From JAKZVK01 sp965248255 (lineage in GTDB: Bacteria > Acidobacteriota > Terriglobia > Bryobacterales > UBA6623), in assembly GCA_965248255.1 (NCBI GenBank), contig CBDFIW010000001.1, positions 682,001-746,000 of the forward strand: a stretch of 64,000 bases of DNA, given 5' to 3'. The notes beneath the pieces were generated by a model. It was not told the DNA's origin and made no database searches. It saw only the letters and a list, made by a program, of their open reading frames with translations. This document shows positions 1 through 9,449 of the stretch, one piece after another (positions within the stretch are counted from its first letter, which is position 1; each line of letters opens with the position of its first letter). Made by a program: the position numbers and the translations under genes.

Positions 1-1248
1 CACAGCCCGTATCTCGCCGAGCATCTGATTCGCCACCCCGAAGACATGGCCCGTCTCAAATCGGTCGTGGAACCGGCTTCGGGAGAGGACGGCTCGGCAA
101 GCTCCGGGGCGGCTGCTTCCTCGGCGGCGCCTGAGACCGTGCCATTCGATCAGCGCCCGGAAGTGCGGGAATCTCTGGCCGGCGAGACGACCCTCGAAGA
201 GAAGTCCGATTGGCTGCGGCGATTCTACCGCAACGAGATGCTGCGGATCCTGGCCGCGAGCATCCATCGCCGCCAGGCCATTTTTGCCACTCTCGAACAG
301 ACGAGCCGGCTGGCCGACTTCGTGATCCGAGCCGGGTATCGGCTTGCCGTGGCCCACGTACGCCGGTCGGCCGGCTGGGACCGCAACGAGCTGGCCATGA
401 ACGTGATCGCACTCGGCCGACTGGGCATCATGGAGTTCGATCTGGGCTCGGACGCCGACCTCGTCTTCGTGCTGCCCGATGAAGCGGCAGACGAACGCCG
501 GCGGTGGACGCAAGTCGTCGAGCGCCTCATTGAAATCACCTCTAGCTACACGCGGGAGGGGATGATCTTCGCCGTCGACGCCCGGCTACGGCCGAGGGGC
601 CGCGACGGCGAGCTTGTGCAATCGGAGTCGCAGTTCAAGAGCTACTTCGCGGATCAGACCGAGGCCTGGGAAGCGATCACCTACATGAAAGCCCGCGCGG
701 TGGCCGGCGATCTCGACCGCGGCACGCGCTTCTTGAGCGAGCTCCAGCAGGCCGGCTGGCGCCGTCACGGCAAAAGCGGAGACCTGGCCCGGTTGCTGGT
801 GGCCATGCGGGGCCGCCTGGAGAAGGAACAAGGGCCAGGTCATCCGATAAAGGCCGGCCGCGGCGGATACTACGACATCGATTTCATCCTGATGTACCTG
901 CGTCTTCGAAACGCCGGCATGTTCTACGAGCGCCTGAGCACGCCGGAAAGAATCGCCATCATCCACTCCCTCGGCGGTCTCAGCGGCGAGCAGGCCGATC
1001 TATTGCATCGCAACGCCGTATTCTTCCGCGCTCTCGACCATGCCATTCGCGTCTCGACCGGCCACTCGTCGAGCACAATCCCCAGCGCCAGATCGCAGCA
1101 GCACATCCTGAGCGACTTGGTCGGCCGTTGGAGCCCCTTGAAGCCCAAATCCCATGAGTTGGCTACGCTCACAGCCAGGGTTCGCCTGACGACGAGAGAG
1201 GTTTTTGACGAAGTATTCCACGGCGGGGACGGGATGCCGCGCGAGTGA
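1..1248 (+). CDS. glnE: Glutamine synthetase adenylyltransferase/deadenylase, C-terminal part
   Basis: The frame is open from base 1 and has no start in the window, so the left edge cuts the gene; about 415 C-terminal residues remain. GlnE is the cytoplasmic enzyme that adds AMP to, and removes it from, a tyrosine of glutamine synthetase in response to PII and glutamine. Visible family motifs are the metal-binding nucleotidyltransferase core LGSDADLVFV, the RLRPRGRDGEL loop, KARAVAGD and the helical motif GRGGYYDIDF that corresponds to the family GkGGirDIEF. An Ala/Ser/Glu-rich stretch just after the left edge (SGEDGSASSGAAASS) is a likely flexible insertion. Its partner in the nitrogen cascade, GlnD, is at 43410-45983. 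Family call is firm; full length cannot be seen. Confidence 0.93.
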   Translation, partial: HSPYLAEHLIRHPEDMARLKSVVEPASGEDGSASSGAAASSAAPETVPFDQRPEVRESLAGETTLEEKSDWLRRFYRNEMLRILAASIHRRQAIFATLEQTSRLADFVIRAGYRLAVAHVRRSAGWDRNELAMNVIALGRLGIMEFDLGSDADLVFVLPDEAADERRRWTQVVERLIEITSSYTREGMIFAVDARLRPRGRDGELVQSESQFKSYFADQTEAWEAITYMKARAVAGDLDRGTRFLSELQQAGWRRHGKSGDLARLLVAMRGRLEKEQGPGHPIKAGRGGYYDIDFILMYLRLRNAGMFYERLSTPERIAIIHSLGGLSGEQADLLHRNAVFFRALDHAIRVSTGHSSSTIPSARSQQHILSDLVGRWSPLKPKSHELATLTARVRLTTREVFDEVFHGGDGMPRE

Positions 1249-1300
1249 AGGACCGGACGCCTTGCCGCTGGTTATGGCAAAGCTCGTTTGTCTGGGACGG

Positions 1301-1591
1301 CTACTGAAGGATAGGGGCGGAGATAATCAGCACGATCATGTTGTAGGCAACCACGCACGCGAACAAGACGTTCGCTGCCCTTAGCAGTTTGTGGCGGACG
1401 CGAACGATGCAGCAGAGAGCCAGCACCACGGCGAACAGTTTTATCAGCAGTAAGCCCGTCATTGCCGAAGGACTCTCTCTCATGACCCACTTGACCACCG
1501 GGTTCACCTCGGCGATCCCGTACATCATGAAGCAGACCGTGGTCAGCAGATCGAGTACTTGAAGGTAGATAAACTCAACCAGCAGGGTCAT
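1301..1591 (-). CDS. Small membrane protein, DUF5658-like
   Basis: A 96-residue predicted inner-membrane protein. It starts with VEFIYLQVLDLLTTVCF, then has GIAEVNPVVKW, the Asp...Glu-x-Asn-Pro pattern I associate with DUF5658, followed by two further hydrophobic segments. I chose the ATG at 1591 over an upstream GTG (1627) because a GGAGGAG ribosome binding site sits about 9 bases before it. It is convergent with glnE. Function is unknown; the family assignment rests on memory of the pattern only. Confidence 0.65.
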   Translation of the reverse strand: MTLLVEFIYLQVLDLLTTVCFMMYGIAEVNPVVKWVMRESPSAMTGLLLIKLFAVVLALCCIVRVRHKLLRAANVLFACVVAYNMIVLIISAPILQ

Positions 1592-1751
1592 CGAAGCACT
1601 CTCCTCCCCCAGTTCATCGGCATACACCGCTTGTTCCGACAGCCCTAGGCCTAGCGGAGCTGTTCGGAGTCCTACTTAGCTAGTAGATCACTCGGTTGTT
1701 CACCTTAGCAACAGTGAAGCAGTACCGATTTTGGGTAGAACCGGAGTACTA

Positions 1752-2845
1752 TTGACTCCCGCATAATATAGAGTCAGTCAAAACAAAGAGAAGACTGTTT
1801 CCAGAAGGCCGTGATCAAACGCGGTTTGCGGTACATGCGGCGGAGTGCCTTGCGGGCCCGCTCGTTCAGCTCGCCGTAGTCTTTCGGACAGACGTTCGGC
1901 AACTCGTGCTGCTTCCAGTAAGCCCAGATGTATTCCACCGGATTCAACTCCGGCGCATAGGGTGGCAAGTACTCGGTTGCGATGTGGCCTTCGGAGAGTT
2001 CGATGAACTCTTGCACCAGGCGGCTACGGTGCGCCGGCAGCCGATCCCAGACGATCAGCAGCGGGCGATCGATATGACGTACCAACGCCTTGAGAAAGTC
2101 GATCACTTGCTCTTTGCCGATCGCACCGGGATAGAGCCGGAAGTAGAAGTTACGCAGCGTCAGCCCCGCCGAGACGGAAAGCTTCTCCCAGTTGAAGTTA
2201 AACTGCAGCACCGGTGTTTGGCCACGTGGCGCCCAGGTGCGGCAGCGATGCGGCTTCTGACTCAATCCGCTTTCGTCGATGAAGACGAGCGTACGGCCTT
2301 CGTTTTGGGCTTTTTTTTAATGCGCTTCCAGGTCTTGCGCTTCCAGGTGCGGATCCGCTCTTCGTTGCGCTCGCGCGCCTTTCCGGCCGGGCGTTGCGGG
2401 CTCCAGTCGAGCGCTCGCAGGATCTTCCAGGCGTGGCCTGCGTGGTATGCGACCCCGAACTCGTCTCCGGTCAGCCGAGCCACCCGCGGACAGCTCCACA
2501 GGGGCGTTGGGAAGCCGTGGGCTTCCGGGCCTTCCAGCAGCAGCGACGTCAGGCGTTCGCGTTGTGCGGCATCGAGGAGCGGCTTGCGTCCGGCGCGCCC
2601 GGCCTGGCGGAGTCCGGCCGCACCCTGCTCGCGGTATTGCCGCCGCCACTCACTGACGGTTTGGCGAGCGACGTTCAGCCGTCTCGCCGTCTCGGACTGA
2701 TTGTGGCCTTGGTGGAGCAGCCGCATCGCTTCGAAACGGCGCTTCTCCAGCGCCTTGAAATCCCGCTTCACACCTTTGGGGTTGCCCATACATATATAGA
2801 TGCTCCACACTGTCAAAAAGTGTCATAATAATTTGCGGGATTCAA
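1752..2845 (-). mobile_element. IS630-family insertion sequence, copy 1 (1094 bp)
   Basis: The ends are imperfect inverted repeats (TTGACTCCCGCATAATA at the left, the complement of TTGAATCCCGCAAATTA at the right) and the element is flanked by TA on both sides (1750-1751 and 2846-2847), the target duplication of the IS630/Tc1 group. It is nearly identical to the copy at 17279-18370 but two bases longer, the extra bases being in an A/T run at about 2311-2318. Orientation is opposite to the second copy. Confidence 0.92.
1774..2789 (-). CDS. IS630 transposase, frame broken at an A8 run
   Basis: The reading frame is split: an N-terminal part (helix-turn-helix, from ATG 2789 to a stop at 2262) and a C-terminal DDE part ending at 1774. 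Compared with the intact copy at 17335-18348 the run of A on the coding strand is 8 instead of 6, which leaves the two halves in a -1 relation. The catalytic residues of the DDE_3 domain are retained in the second half (VWDRLPAH for the second Asp, PELNPVEY for the Glu). A -1 ribosomal shift on A8 would restore a full protein with one extra Lys; equally the true run may be nine A with one base lost in sequencing. One further difference from the other copy is Ile for Thr in the middle domain. Confidence 0.85.
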
Positions 2846-3011
2846 TAGTAACGTGTTTCACAAATACGGTTCCGTTCGGTTGGTCCCGGTTCCCACCGCT
2901 GAAGCCGTGGCTATGATCTCGGGCCGCTCCAGGGCTATGGCGGGCACGACCCTACGCAGCGCGTAGTGGCAAGGTTGTCATCCCGAGAGAAACTCCGGCG
3001 TGCGCCGCGCG

Positions 3012-4412
3012 TTACGGCCCTGCCTCGCGGGTGCGAATCTCCGCGCTGGGGTTGACAAAGATCCAGCAAAAGGCGGCCGTGACGTAAATGCCGGCGATCA
3101 GATAGAGCACTTGATTCCAGTCGCCGCCGGTGCGCTCGATGTTGCCGATCATACGGCCCACTACGATCGGCAGCGCCAGTCCCCCGATCGTTCCGCCCAT
3201 GTTCATGATCGCCATGATCAGGGCGGTGTAGCGGCCCCCAACATCCATTGTCGCGGCCCACGCCGCCGGCCCGCCCAGCCCCGAGAAGAATGCGCTGAGC
3301 GCCATGAAGGCGACTAACCAACCGGCCGAGGCACTCCAGGATGCGGCCAGGCAAAACAGGCCCGCCAAGGTGAGAGCCGCGGTGGCGACTCCGCTTCGGC
3401 TGATCCGCTTGCTCCCGGTCTTGTTGAGAAGCGCGTCGATCACCACGCCGCCCAGGAGCGAGCCAAACACCACGCCGATCAGGGGCGAACTGGACAGGAT
3501 CCCCGCACTTTCTCGTGTCACGCCGTAACCCTTCTCGAGGAACGCGGGGAACCAGGTGACGAAGATCTGATATCCGGCCGCGCGAAACCCCGACTGGACA
3601 ACAAGCGCCCACAAACTGAACGAGCCCGCGATATCCCCCAGGCGCGGGGAACTCCTGGGACGCGACTTTCCGTCACCCAGCCTGTCGGAGTCCCCTTGCG
3701 AAGGAGAAACGGTAGGTGCGTCGCCGCCGGCCCCCGAGCGAATGGCTTCCAACTCAGTTCGGTTCACCCAAGGGTGCTCGCCGGGCGTCGTTCGAAATAG
3801 GACGTAGAAGCCGACAGCCCAGACCATACTGACGAGCGCCAACATCACGAACACCACACGCCAAGAGAAATACCCCATCAGCACAGCGGTCAGAGCTATA
3901 GTGAGTGCTCCACCCACCGACATGGCGGACCCGTTGGCGGCACTGGCGATCCCCCGCTGGTTGAGCGGAAACCAGTCACGCACCGCCAGCGCGGAATTGG
4001 GCACCAGGCCCGCCTGCATGCCGCCAAACGCGCACCTGGCGACCAACAACGACAGATACGAACCCGCCGACGCGAACCACACGGTACACAGCGACCAGCC
4101 GACGCAAAGCACGGGAAGGGCGAGGCGGGTTCCGAAACGAGTGCCCAGCCACCCGGTCGGAATCTGAAAGACGAAGTAACCCACCGACATGACGCCGAGG
4201 ATCACTCCCATCTGCTCGCTGCTGAGTCCGACGTCGGCCTGGATCGTCGTCGCGGCGGCGGCGATCGGGTGGCGGGTCAAGTAGGCAGTGGCGGACGCGA
4301 GCGCCACAAACAGCATCACCAAGTAGCGCACCCGGGTAGGTCTTGGATTGGATTCGGGGGGAAGGCCGGCGCTGCGGGGCGAAGCCTGCTGGCTGTCAGT
4401 GGCGGATGTCAT
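3012..4412 (-). CDS. MFS transporter, anion:cation symporter-like
   Basis: A 466-residue inner-membrane protein with about twelve hydrophobic segments in two halves separated by a charged loop rich in Ser/Gly/Asp (roughly residues 225-255). The loop motif GWLGTRFGTRLALP after helix 2 matches the MFS D/G-x-x-x-D/R-x-G-R-R signature region, and RHPIAAAATTIQADVGLSSEQMG resembles the first helix of the anion:cation symporter (hexuronate/glucarate) branch. Start taken at ATG 4412; an upstream in-frame extension to 4556 lacks any membrane character. It is divergent from the PQQ dehydrogenase at 4641, so a link to carboxylate or sugar acid uptake is possible but only by position. Confidence 0.85.
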   Translation of the reverse strand: MTSATDSQQASPRSAGLPPESNPRPTRVRYLVMLFVALASATAYLTRHPIAAAATTIQADVGLSSEQMGVILGVMSVGYFVFQIPTGWLGTRFGTRLALPVLCVGWSLCTVWFASAGSYLSLLVARCAFGGMQAGLVPNSALAVRDWFPLNQRGIASAANGSAMSVGGALTIALTAVLMGYFSWRVVFVMLALVSMVWAVGFYVLFRTTPGEHPWVNRTELEAIRSGAGGDAPTVSPSQGDSDRLGDGKSRPRSSPRLGDIAGSFSLWALVVQSGFRAAGYQIFVTWFPAFLEKGYGVTRESAGILSSSPLIGVVFGSLLGGVVIDALLNKTGSKRISRSGVATAALTLAGLFCLAASWSASAGWLVAFMALSAFFSGLGGPAAWAATMDVGGRYTALIMAIMNMGGTIGGLALPIVVGRMIGNIERTGGDWNQVLYLIAGIYVTAAFCWIFVNPSAEIRTREAGP

Positions 4413-4640
4413 CTCTCGGGCCTGTCGCGAGGCCTGCGAACGAGACGACAATCGTATCACGGGATCGAGCAGAAGAAACCCGCCCAGCAGAACACTCCAC
4501 ACGCTGACACGAATGGGGAAGCAGCCGTTGCGACCCCGAAACGCGGCGAAAGCCAAGCCGACCCACTACCGGTACACGAGCGCACCCTACCACATCAGTC
4601 AGCTTACAATAGGGAGTCGAACTTCTTCGGGGAGCGCGAT

Positions 4641-6329
4641 TTGAAGCGGAATTCGTTATTGCGATTCTCAACCGGTTTGGTGGTCTTTTTTGTCTTGGCT
4701 CTCTCTGCGCCGGCCGGCGAAGTCACCCCTGAACGTCTAAACCAAGCCGCCAAGGAGCCTCATAACTGGCTCACGTATTACGGCAATTACAACGCTTGGC
4801 GCTACAGCGCGCTCGACCAGGTCCATCGGGACAACGTCGACAAGCTCGTCCCCGTCTGGACCTTCCAGGCCGGCGAAATCGATGGCGGGCTGCAATCTTC
4901 CCCCATCGTCGTCGACGGCGTGATGTATATCACAGGCGCTTGGAACCGCGTCTTCGCGATCAACGCCGTGACCGGCGAAGAACTATGGCACTACTACCAC
5001 CCGCGCACCGAAGAGATCCCCGGCCTATACGGCACCTGGAACCGCGGCGTGGCCGTCGGACACGGCCTGGTCTTCATGGGCACGCTCGACAACAAGATTG
5101 TCGCTCTTGACGCCAAGACGGGCCGCGAAGTCTGGCAAGTCGAGATTGAAAACGCCAAGCAGTGCGGCTGCAACATCACCAGCGCTCCGCTACTGGTGAA
5201 GGACAAGATCATCACCGGCGTGACCGGCGGCGACTCCGCCCATCGCGGATACATCAACGCCTTCGAAGCCAAGACCGGCCGGCACGCCTGGCGCTTCTGG
5301 ACGATCCCCGGTCCCGGCGAGCCCGGTAACGACACCTGGAAGGGCGATAGTTGGAAGTTCGGCGGCGGTTCGAGCTGGATCCCGGGCTCTTACGACCCCG
5401 AGCTCGACCTGCTCTACTGGGGCGTCGGCAACCCGGCGGCCGACTTCTACGGCGAGTCGCGCAAGGGCGACAACCTCTATACCGACTCGATAGTTGCGCT
5501 GGACCCCGACACCGGCGAGCTCAAGTGGTACTACCAGGAAATCCCCTACGACGTGTGGGACTGGGACAGCGCCTATGAGATCGTCCTCGTCGATCTCGAA
5601 TACCGCGGTCGCAAGCGCAAGCTGATTGTCAACCCGAACAAGGGCGGCTACACTTGGGTGCTCGACCGCACCAACGGCGAGTTCATCAAGGCTTGGCCCC
5701 TGGCCGAGAACATCGACTGGATTACCGGTATCGACGAGGCGGGCAAGCTGATCGGCCGCAAGGAACCGATCGTTGGGAAATACATGAAGATGTGCCCGTC
5801 GATCGGCGGCGGCCGCAGTTGGAACCACGGCGCCTACAGCCCAAAGACCGGGTGGTTTTATTCGACCGGCATCGAATGGTGCCAGACCGTTATCTCGCGG
5901 GCTGAGGAGCCGCGCGAGGGTATGACCTACTTCGGCGGTGAGTTCACGCTTGAGCCGCCGAATAAGGGCGAGGCAGGCGGGCACCTTTCCGCCTACGACC
6001 CGATCACCGGCGAACGCCACTGGCAGATCCGGCACAAGTATCCGCTGTTGGCGTCACAGCTGGCGACGGCGAGTAACCTGCTTTTCACCGGCGACGCTAC
6101 GGGAAAAGCATTTGCTCTGGACGCCGAAACCGGCAAGGAACTGTGGTCGTTCCGAACCGGCTCTGGGATTCGCAGCTCACCCATGACCTACGCAGTCGAC
6201 GGCAAGCAATACGTTGCCATTCCGAGCGGTTGGGGCTCGGCCCTGGCCGGCCTAATGACACAGCTATGGCCTGAAGCCAAAGACTTCCCCAGCGGCGCGA
6301 CGCTTTTTGTCTTCGCCTTACCGGAGTAG
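4641..6329 (+). CDS. Exported PQQ-dependent alcohol dehydrogenase, lanthanide-type active site
   Basis: A 562-residue quinoprotein. Start is TTG 4641, six bases after GGGGAG, and opens a classic signal peptide (LKRNSLLRFSTGLVVFFVLALSAPA), so the enzyme acts in the periplasm. The rest is an eight-bladed PQQ propeller: NYNAWRYSALDQ, repeated ALDAKTGREVWQ-type blade motifs and GSGIRSSPM near the end. The active site reads VWDWDSAYE: Asp307 would be the catalytic base and Asp309 sits where XoxF/PedH-type enzymes have the extra lanthanide ligand (Ala or Ser in calcium enzymes). The usual vicinal Cys-Cys is not seen; a CGC occurs in the third blade. Followed by a cytochrome c and a second PQQ enzyme, so electrons probably leave through cytochrome c. 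Confidence 0.9.
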   Translation: MKRNSLLRFSTGLVVFFVLALSAPAGEVTPERLNQAAKEPHNWLTYYGNYNAWRYSALDQVHRDNVDKLVPVWTFQAGEIDGGLQSSPIVVDGVMYITGAWNRVFAINAVTGEELWHYYHPRTEEIPGLYGTWNRGVAVGHGLVFMGTLDNKIVALDAKTGREVWQVEIENAKQCGCNITSAPLLVKDKIITGVTGGDSAHRGYINAFEAKTGRHAWRFWTIPGPGEPGNDTWKGDSWKFGGGSSWIPGSYDPELDLLYWGVGNPAADFYGESRKGDNLYTDSIVALDPDTGELKWYYQEIPYDVWDWDSAYEIVLVDLEYRGRKRKLIVNPNKGGYTWVLDRTNGEFIKAWPLAENIDWITGIDEAGKLIGRKEPIVGKYMKMCPSIGGGRSWNHGAYSPKTGWFYSTGIEWCQTVISRAEEPREGMTYFGGEFTLEPPNKGEAGGHLSAYDPITGERHWQIRHKYPLLASQLATASNLLFTGDATGKAFALDAETGKELWSFRTGSGIRSSPMTYAVDGKQYVAIPSGWGSALAGLMTQLWPEAKDFPSGATLFVFALPE

Positions 6330-6463
6330 CAAGAATGGCGAAGCATGTTTCGCATGGAGTCGGGGCGGGCCGTTGGGCCCGTCCGGGACTTCCCCCTACT
6401 GCATGTTCGCAGGAGTTGGACGGCACCTGCGCGGGGCGGGCCGGCACTGGGGCCGGCCCCTAC

Positions 6464-7291
6464 ATGCGTGGGGCGCTGCAACTCCTAGTCTGCGTGGGCT
6501 TGGCTCTCGCACCACTGGCCGCCCAATCCACCGTTGACCTCACCAGCGCCTCCGTCATCGCCAGGGGCAGCGACCTCTTCGCTCAAAACTGCGCCACCGG
6601 CTACTGCCACGGGGCAGAAGGACGCGCCGCCCGCGGCCCCGACCTGCGCAACCGCGATTGGGACCCGCGCAAGCTCTACGCCTCCATTCACGGCGGGGTG
6701 CCAGGAACAACGATGCCGTCCTGGAACAACATCATCCCCGACGAAGGCATTTGGGCCGTTACCGCTTACATCATCAGTTTGGGCACGACCGAGCTGAGAG
6801 GCTCCTCGGCCAGCATCACCCTCGGAGCAAGCACGGCCGGCCCCGCCGAGTTGACCGGCGAGGCCAAGCGCGGCCACGAGTTGTTCTTCGATCTGAATAA
6901 TCAGAAGCGCTGCGCCATCTGCCACCGCCTGGGAGGCAAGGGCACGGCGGTCGGCCCTGACCTCGCGGCCGGCGTGGCGACCAAGTCCGCCGACGACTTG
7001 ATGAACGACATCTTGCAACCCGGCGCTTCGATCGCGGAGGGCTTCGAGCAAACCGTCGTGACGTCCAAGGCGGGCGAAACGATCGCCGGCGTCAAGCAAT
7101 CCGAGACCGAAGATTGGGTGCGTGTCTACGACAGCGAAGCGATTCCCCCACCCCTGCGCACCTTCTACCGTGACGGCATCCAACGCACGAGAACGCGGCA
7201 GCGATCCTCGATGCCCTCGAACTACGACCGGATATACACGCGCGAGGAGTTACAAGCGATCGTCGCGTACCTCAAGTCCGGCAATCTCTGA
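6464..7291 (+). CDS. Exported dihaem cytochrome c protein
   Basis: A 275-residue protein with a signal peptide from ATG 6464 (MRGALQLLVCVGLALAPLAAQ); a longer frame begins at 6335 but that extension is Gly/Arg-rich and not signal-like. Two haem sites: an unusual CX4CH (C43-ATGY-C48-H49) in the first domain and a normal CAICH in the second. The segment DILQPGASIAEGFEQ followed by TSKAGETIAGV resembles the C-terminal haem-binding module called Pirellula/Verrucomicrobium type. It lies between two PQQ dehydrogenases (134 bases after one, 102 before the next) on the same strand, so the likely job is to take electrons from them. Confidence 0.85.
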   Translation: MRGALQLLVCVGLALAPLAAQSTVDLTSASVIARGSDLFAQNCATGYCHGAEGRAARGPDLRNRDWDPRKLYASIHGGVPGTTMPSWNNIIPDEGIWAVTAYIISLGTTELRGSSASITLGASTAGPAELTGEAKRGHELFFDLNNQKRCAICHRLGGKGTAVGPDLAAGVATKSADDLMNDILQPGASIAEGFEQTVVTSKAGETIAGVKQSETEDWVRVYDSEAIPPPLRTFYRDGIQRTRTRQRSSMPSNYDRIYTREELQAIVAYLKSGNL

Positions 7292-7393
7292 GCGACGATG
7301 TCAGACCTTTGAACTGGTGGCATCCGCCCGGTCCGATGAATCCCGGTCCTCACCGACCAAGCCACCTGACTGCACACTGACTGAAAACTGTCG

Positions 7394-9415
7394 ATGACGA
7401 AATGGCGTTCGCTCCGGAGCCGTGGCTTTCTTCACCTGCTGGCTTGCTTGGCGCTGGTCACCGGCGCTAATGGCGAAGAGGAGGAGCCGCCAGGTCAAAC
7501 GCTATTCAACGAGCACTGCGCCCTTTGCCATGGCGCTTTCGCCGAGGGCGGCTCGGGGCCGGACCTGACCAACCCTCGTTGGCATGCCGAGCGGACCGAC
7601 CAGCAGCTCGAACACGTCATCAAGCGCGGTGTGCCTCATACTTCGATGCCTGGGTTCTCCGAGCGCATTGACCCGGGCGGCCGTGCTGCCATAGTGAGGC
7701 ATCTGCGGTCGCTGTCAAAGAAAGCCATCCAGCCGACAACCGAAGCCGAAGCACCCGACATCCGCGTGAGTCCTGAGCGTCTCGCGCGGGCAGACGAGGA
7801 CGCCGGCAACTGGTTGATGTACGGCCGCGACTACGGCCAGACGCGCTTCAGCCCGCTCGACGGCGTCAACAAGTCCAACGTCGAGAATCTCGTCCCGGTG
7901 TGGAGCTTCCAAACGGGCGTTCCCGACGGCCTGACCGGCATGCCGCTCGTCGTTGACGGCGTCATTTACCTGACGACATCGTGGAACCATATCTTCGCCA
8001 TCGACGCCCGCACCGGCGCGGAGTTGTGGCACTACCGGCGCCGCCTGCCCGGCGTCGAAGAACTGAGCTACTGTTGCGGTCCGGCCAACCGCGGCGTCTC
8101 CATCTGGAACGGCCTGCTCTACATGGCGACTCTCGATGCCCACCTGGTCGCGATCGAGGCCGGGACGGGCCGCGTCCGCTGGGACATCGAACTCGGCAAG
8201 GAGAAGGACAACCTCAACGCCAAGCAGCCGCCGCTTGTCGTGGGCGACAAGCTCTTTATCGGCATCGCCGGCGGCGACCGTCCGAGCCGTGGCTTCATCG
8301 ACGCTTACGAAGCCGAGACCGGCAAGCGGCTCTGGCGCTTCTATACCGTGCCGGGCGAGGGTGAGCCCGGCGTGGCGACCTGGAGCGGCGATTCGTGGAA
8401 GACGGGCGGCGCAGCACCGTGGATGCAGGGCACTTACGACCCGGAGCTGAACCTGATCTACTGGGGCGTCGGGCAGCCGTGGCCGGTCTACGACGGTGAC
8501 GCACGCCTAGGCGACAACCTCTATAGCAACTCGGTGGTCGCGCTCGATCCTGAGACGGGTAAGCTGCGGTGGCATTACCAGTACACGCCGCACGGCCTGT
8601 GGGATTACGATGGCGTCACCGAGAATATTCCCGTCGAGATCGACCACCGGGGCCGCAGGCGCAAGGCGATCATCCACGCGGACCGCAACGGATACTTCTA
8701 CGCCATCGACCGTACCGGCGGCGAGTTTCTGTTCGCCAAGCCCTTCGCGCGCGTGACCTGGGCTCAGGGGTTCACGCCCGAGGGCCGCCCGATTGTCAAC
8801 CCCGAGGCGATTCCGACGTACGAGGGGGTCGAGGTTTGTCCCGGGGCGTCCGGCGGGAAACAGTGGACCGGCATGGCGTACAGCCCCCTTACCCGGCTCG
8901 CTTATCTGCCCGTCATCGAAAACTGCGCCGAGTTCTTCAACTACGGCGTCAAGGCCAAAGCGAAGGGCCTGCCGCCCGGTCCGGATGGCTTTCGCTACTT
9001 GGCCGGCAAGGCCTATGGCATGGTGATGGCAATCGACGTCGACACAGGCGACGCGGTGTGGGAAGTGAAGACCCGCTCCCCGATGTCGGCCGGCGTTCTC
9101 GTGACGGCGGGAAGGCTGGTGTTCACCGGCGACGCCGAGGGCAACCTGCTCTCCTATGACGCCGACACGGGCGAGCTGCTCTGGTCGTACCAAACCGGGT
9201 CCGGTATCCGCAGCGGACCCGTCGCCTACCGTCTCGACGGTGTCGAGTACATCGCCATCGCTTCCGGCATGGGCGGCGCCGTAGGCGGCTACATGGGCCG
9301 CGGCGCCCCGTGGACGAGGAACTACCGCAGCGGCGGGGCCTTGTTCGTGTTTCGGCTCTTCGAGCCCAACGCCTCGAAGCCATTCCATGGAGGAGCACGA
9401 GCGGGCAGGCGTTGA
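7394..9415 (+). CDS. Quinohaemoprotein alcohol dehydrogenase with N-terminal cytochrome c domain
   Basis: A 673-residue exported protein. Residues 1-27 are a signal peptide; a cytochrome c domain follows with CALCH (C42, C45, H46) and a Met-containing HTSMPGF that could be the distal ligand. The PQQ propeller starts near residue 130 (NWLMYGRDYGQTRFSPL). Vicinal cysteines C227-C228 (SYCCGP) form the disulfide ring expected over PQQ. The active site reads GLWDYDGVTE: Asp404 catalytic, Asp406 in the lanthanide-ligand position. Most quinohaemoprotein alcohol dehydrogenases carry the cytochrome at the C-terminus, so the N-terminal fusion is notable. Third gene of the 4641-9415 run; probably co-transcribed. 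Confidence 0.92.
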   Translation: MTKWRSLRSRGFLHLLACLALVTGANGEEEEPPGQTLFNEHCALCHGAFAEGGSGPDLTNPRWHAERTDQQLEHVIKRGVPHTSMPGFSERIDPGGRAAIVRHLRSLSKKAIQPTTEAEAPDIRVSPERLARADEDAGNWLMYGRDYGQTRFSPLDGVNKSNVENLVPVWSFQTGVPDGLTGMPLVVDGVIYLTTSWNHIFAIDARTGAELWHYRRRLPGVEELSYCCGPANRGVSIWNGLLYMATLDAHLVAIEAGTGRVRWDIELGKEKDNLNAKQPPLVVGDKLFIGIAGGDRPSRGFIDAYEAETGKRLWRFYTVPGEGEPGVATWSGDSWKTGGAAPWMQGTYDPELNLIYWGVGQPWPVYDGDARLGDNLYSNSVVALDPETGKLRWHYQYTPHGLWDYDGVTENIPVEIDHRGRRRKAIIHADRNGYFYAIDRTGGEFLFAKPFARVTWAQGFTPEGRPIVNPEAIPTYEGVEVCPGASGGKQWTGMAYSPLTRLAYLPVIENCAEFFNYGVKAKAKGLPPGPDGFRYLAGKAYGMVMAIDVDTGDAVWEVKTRSPMSAGVLVTAGRLVFTGDAEGNLLSYDADTGELLWSYQTGSGIRSGPVAYRLDGVEYIAIASGMGGAVGGYMGRGAPWTRNYRSGGALFVFRLFEPNASKPFHGGARAGRR

Positions 9416-9449
9416 TCGCAGTGGACTTTGTCAGACGGCCCCTTAGGGT

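Noticed and set aside
2935..3612. 225-codon frame on the minus strand overlapping the MFS gene
   Set aside because: Same strand but other frame of the clear MFS gene; Arg/Gly-rich shadow.
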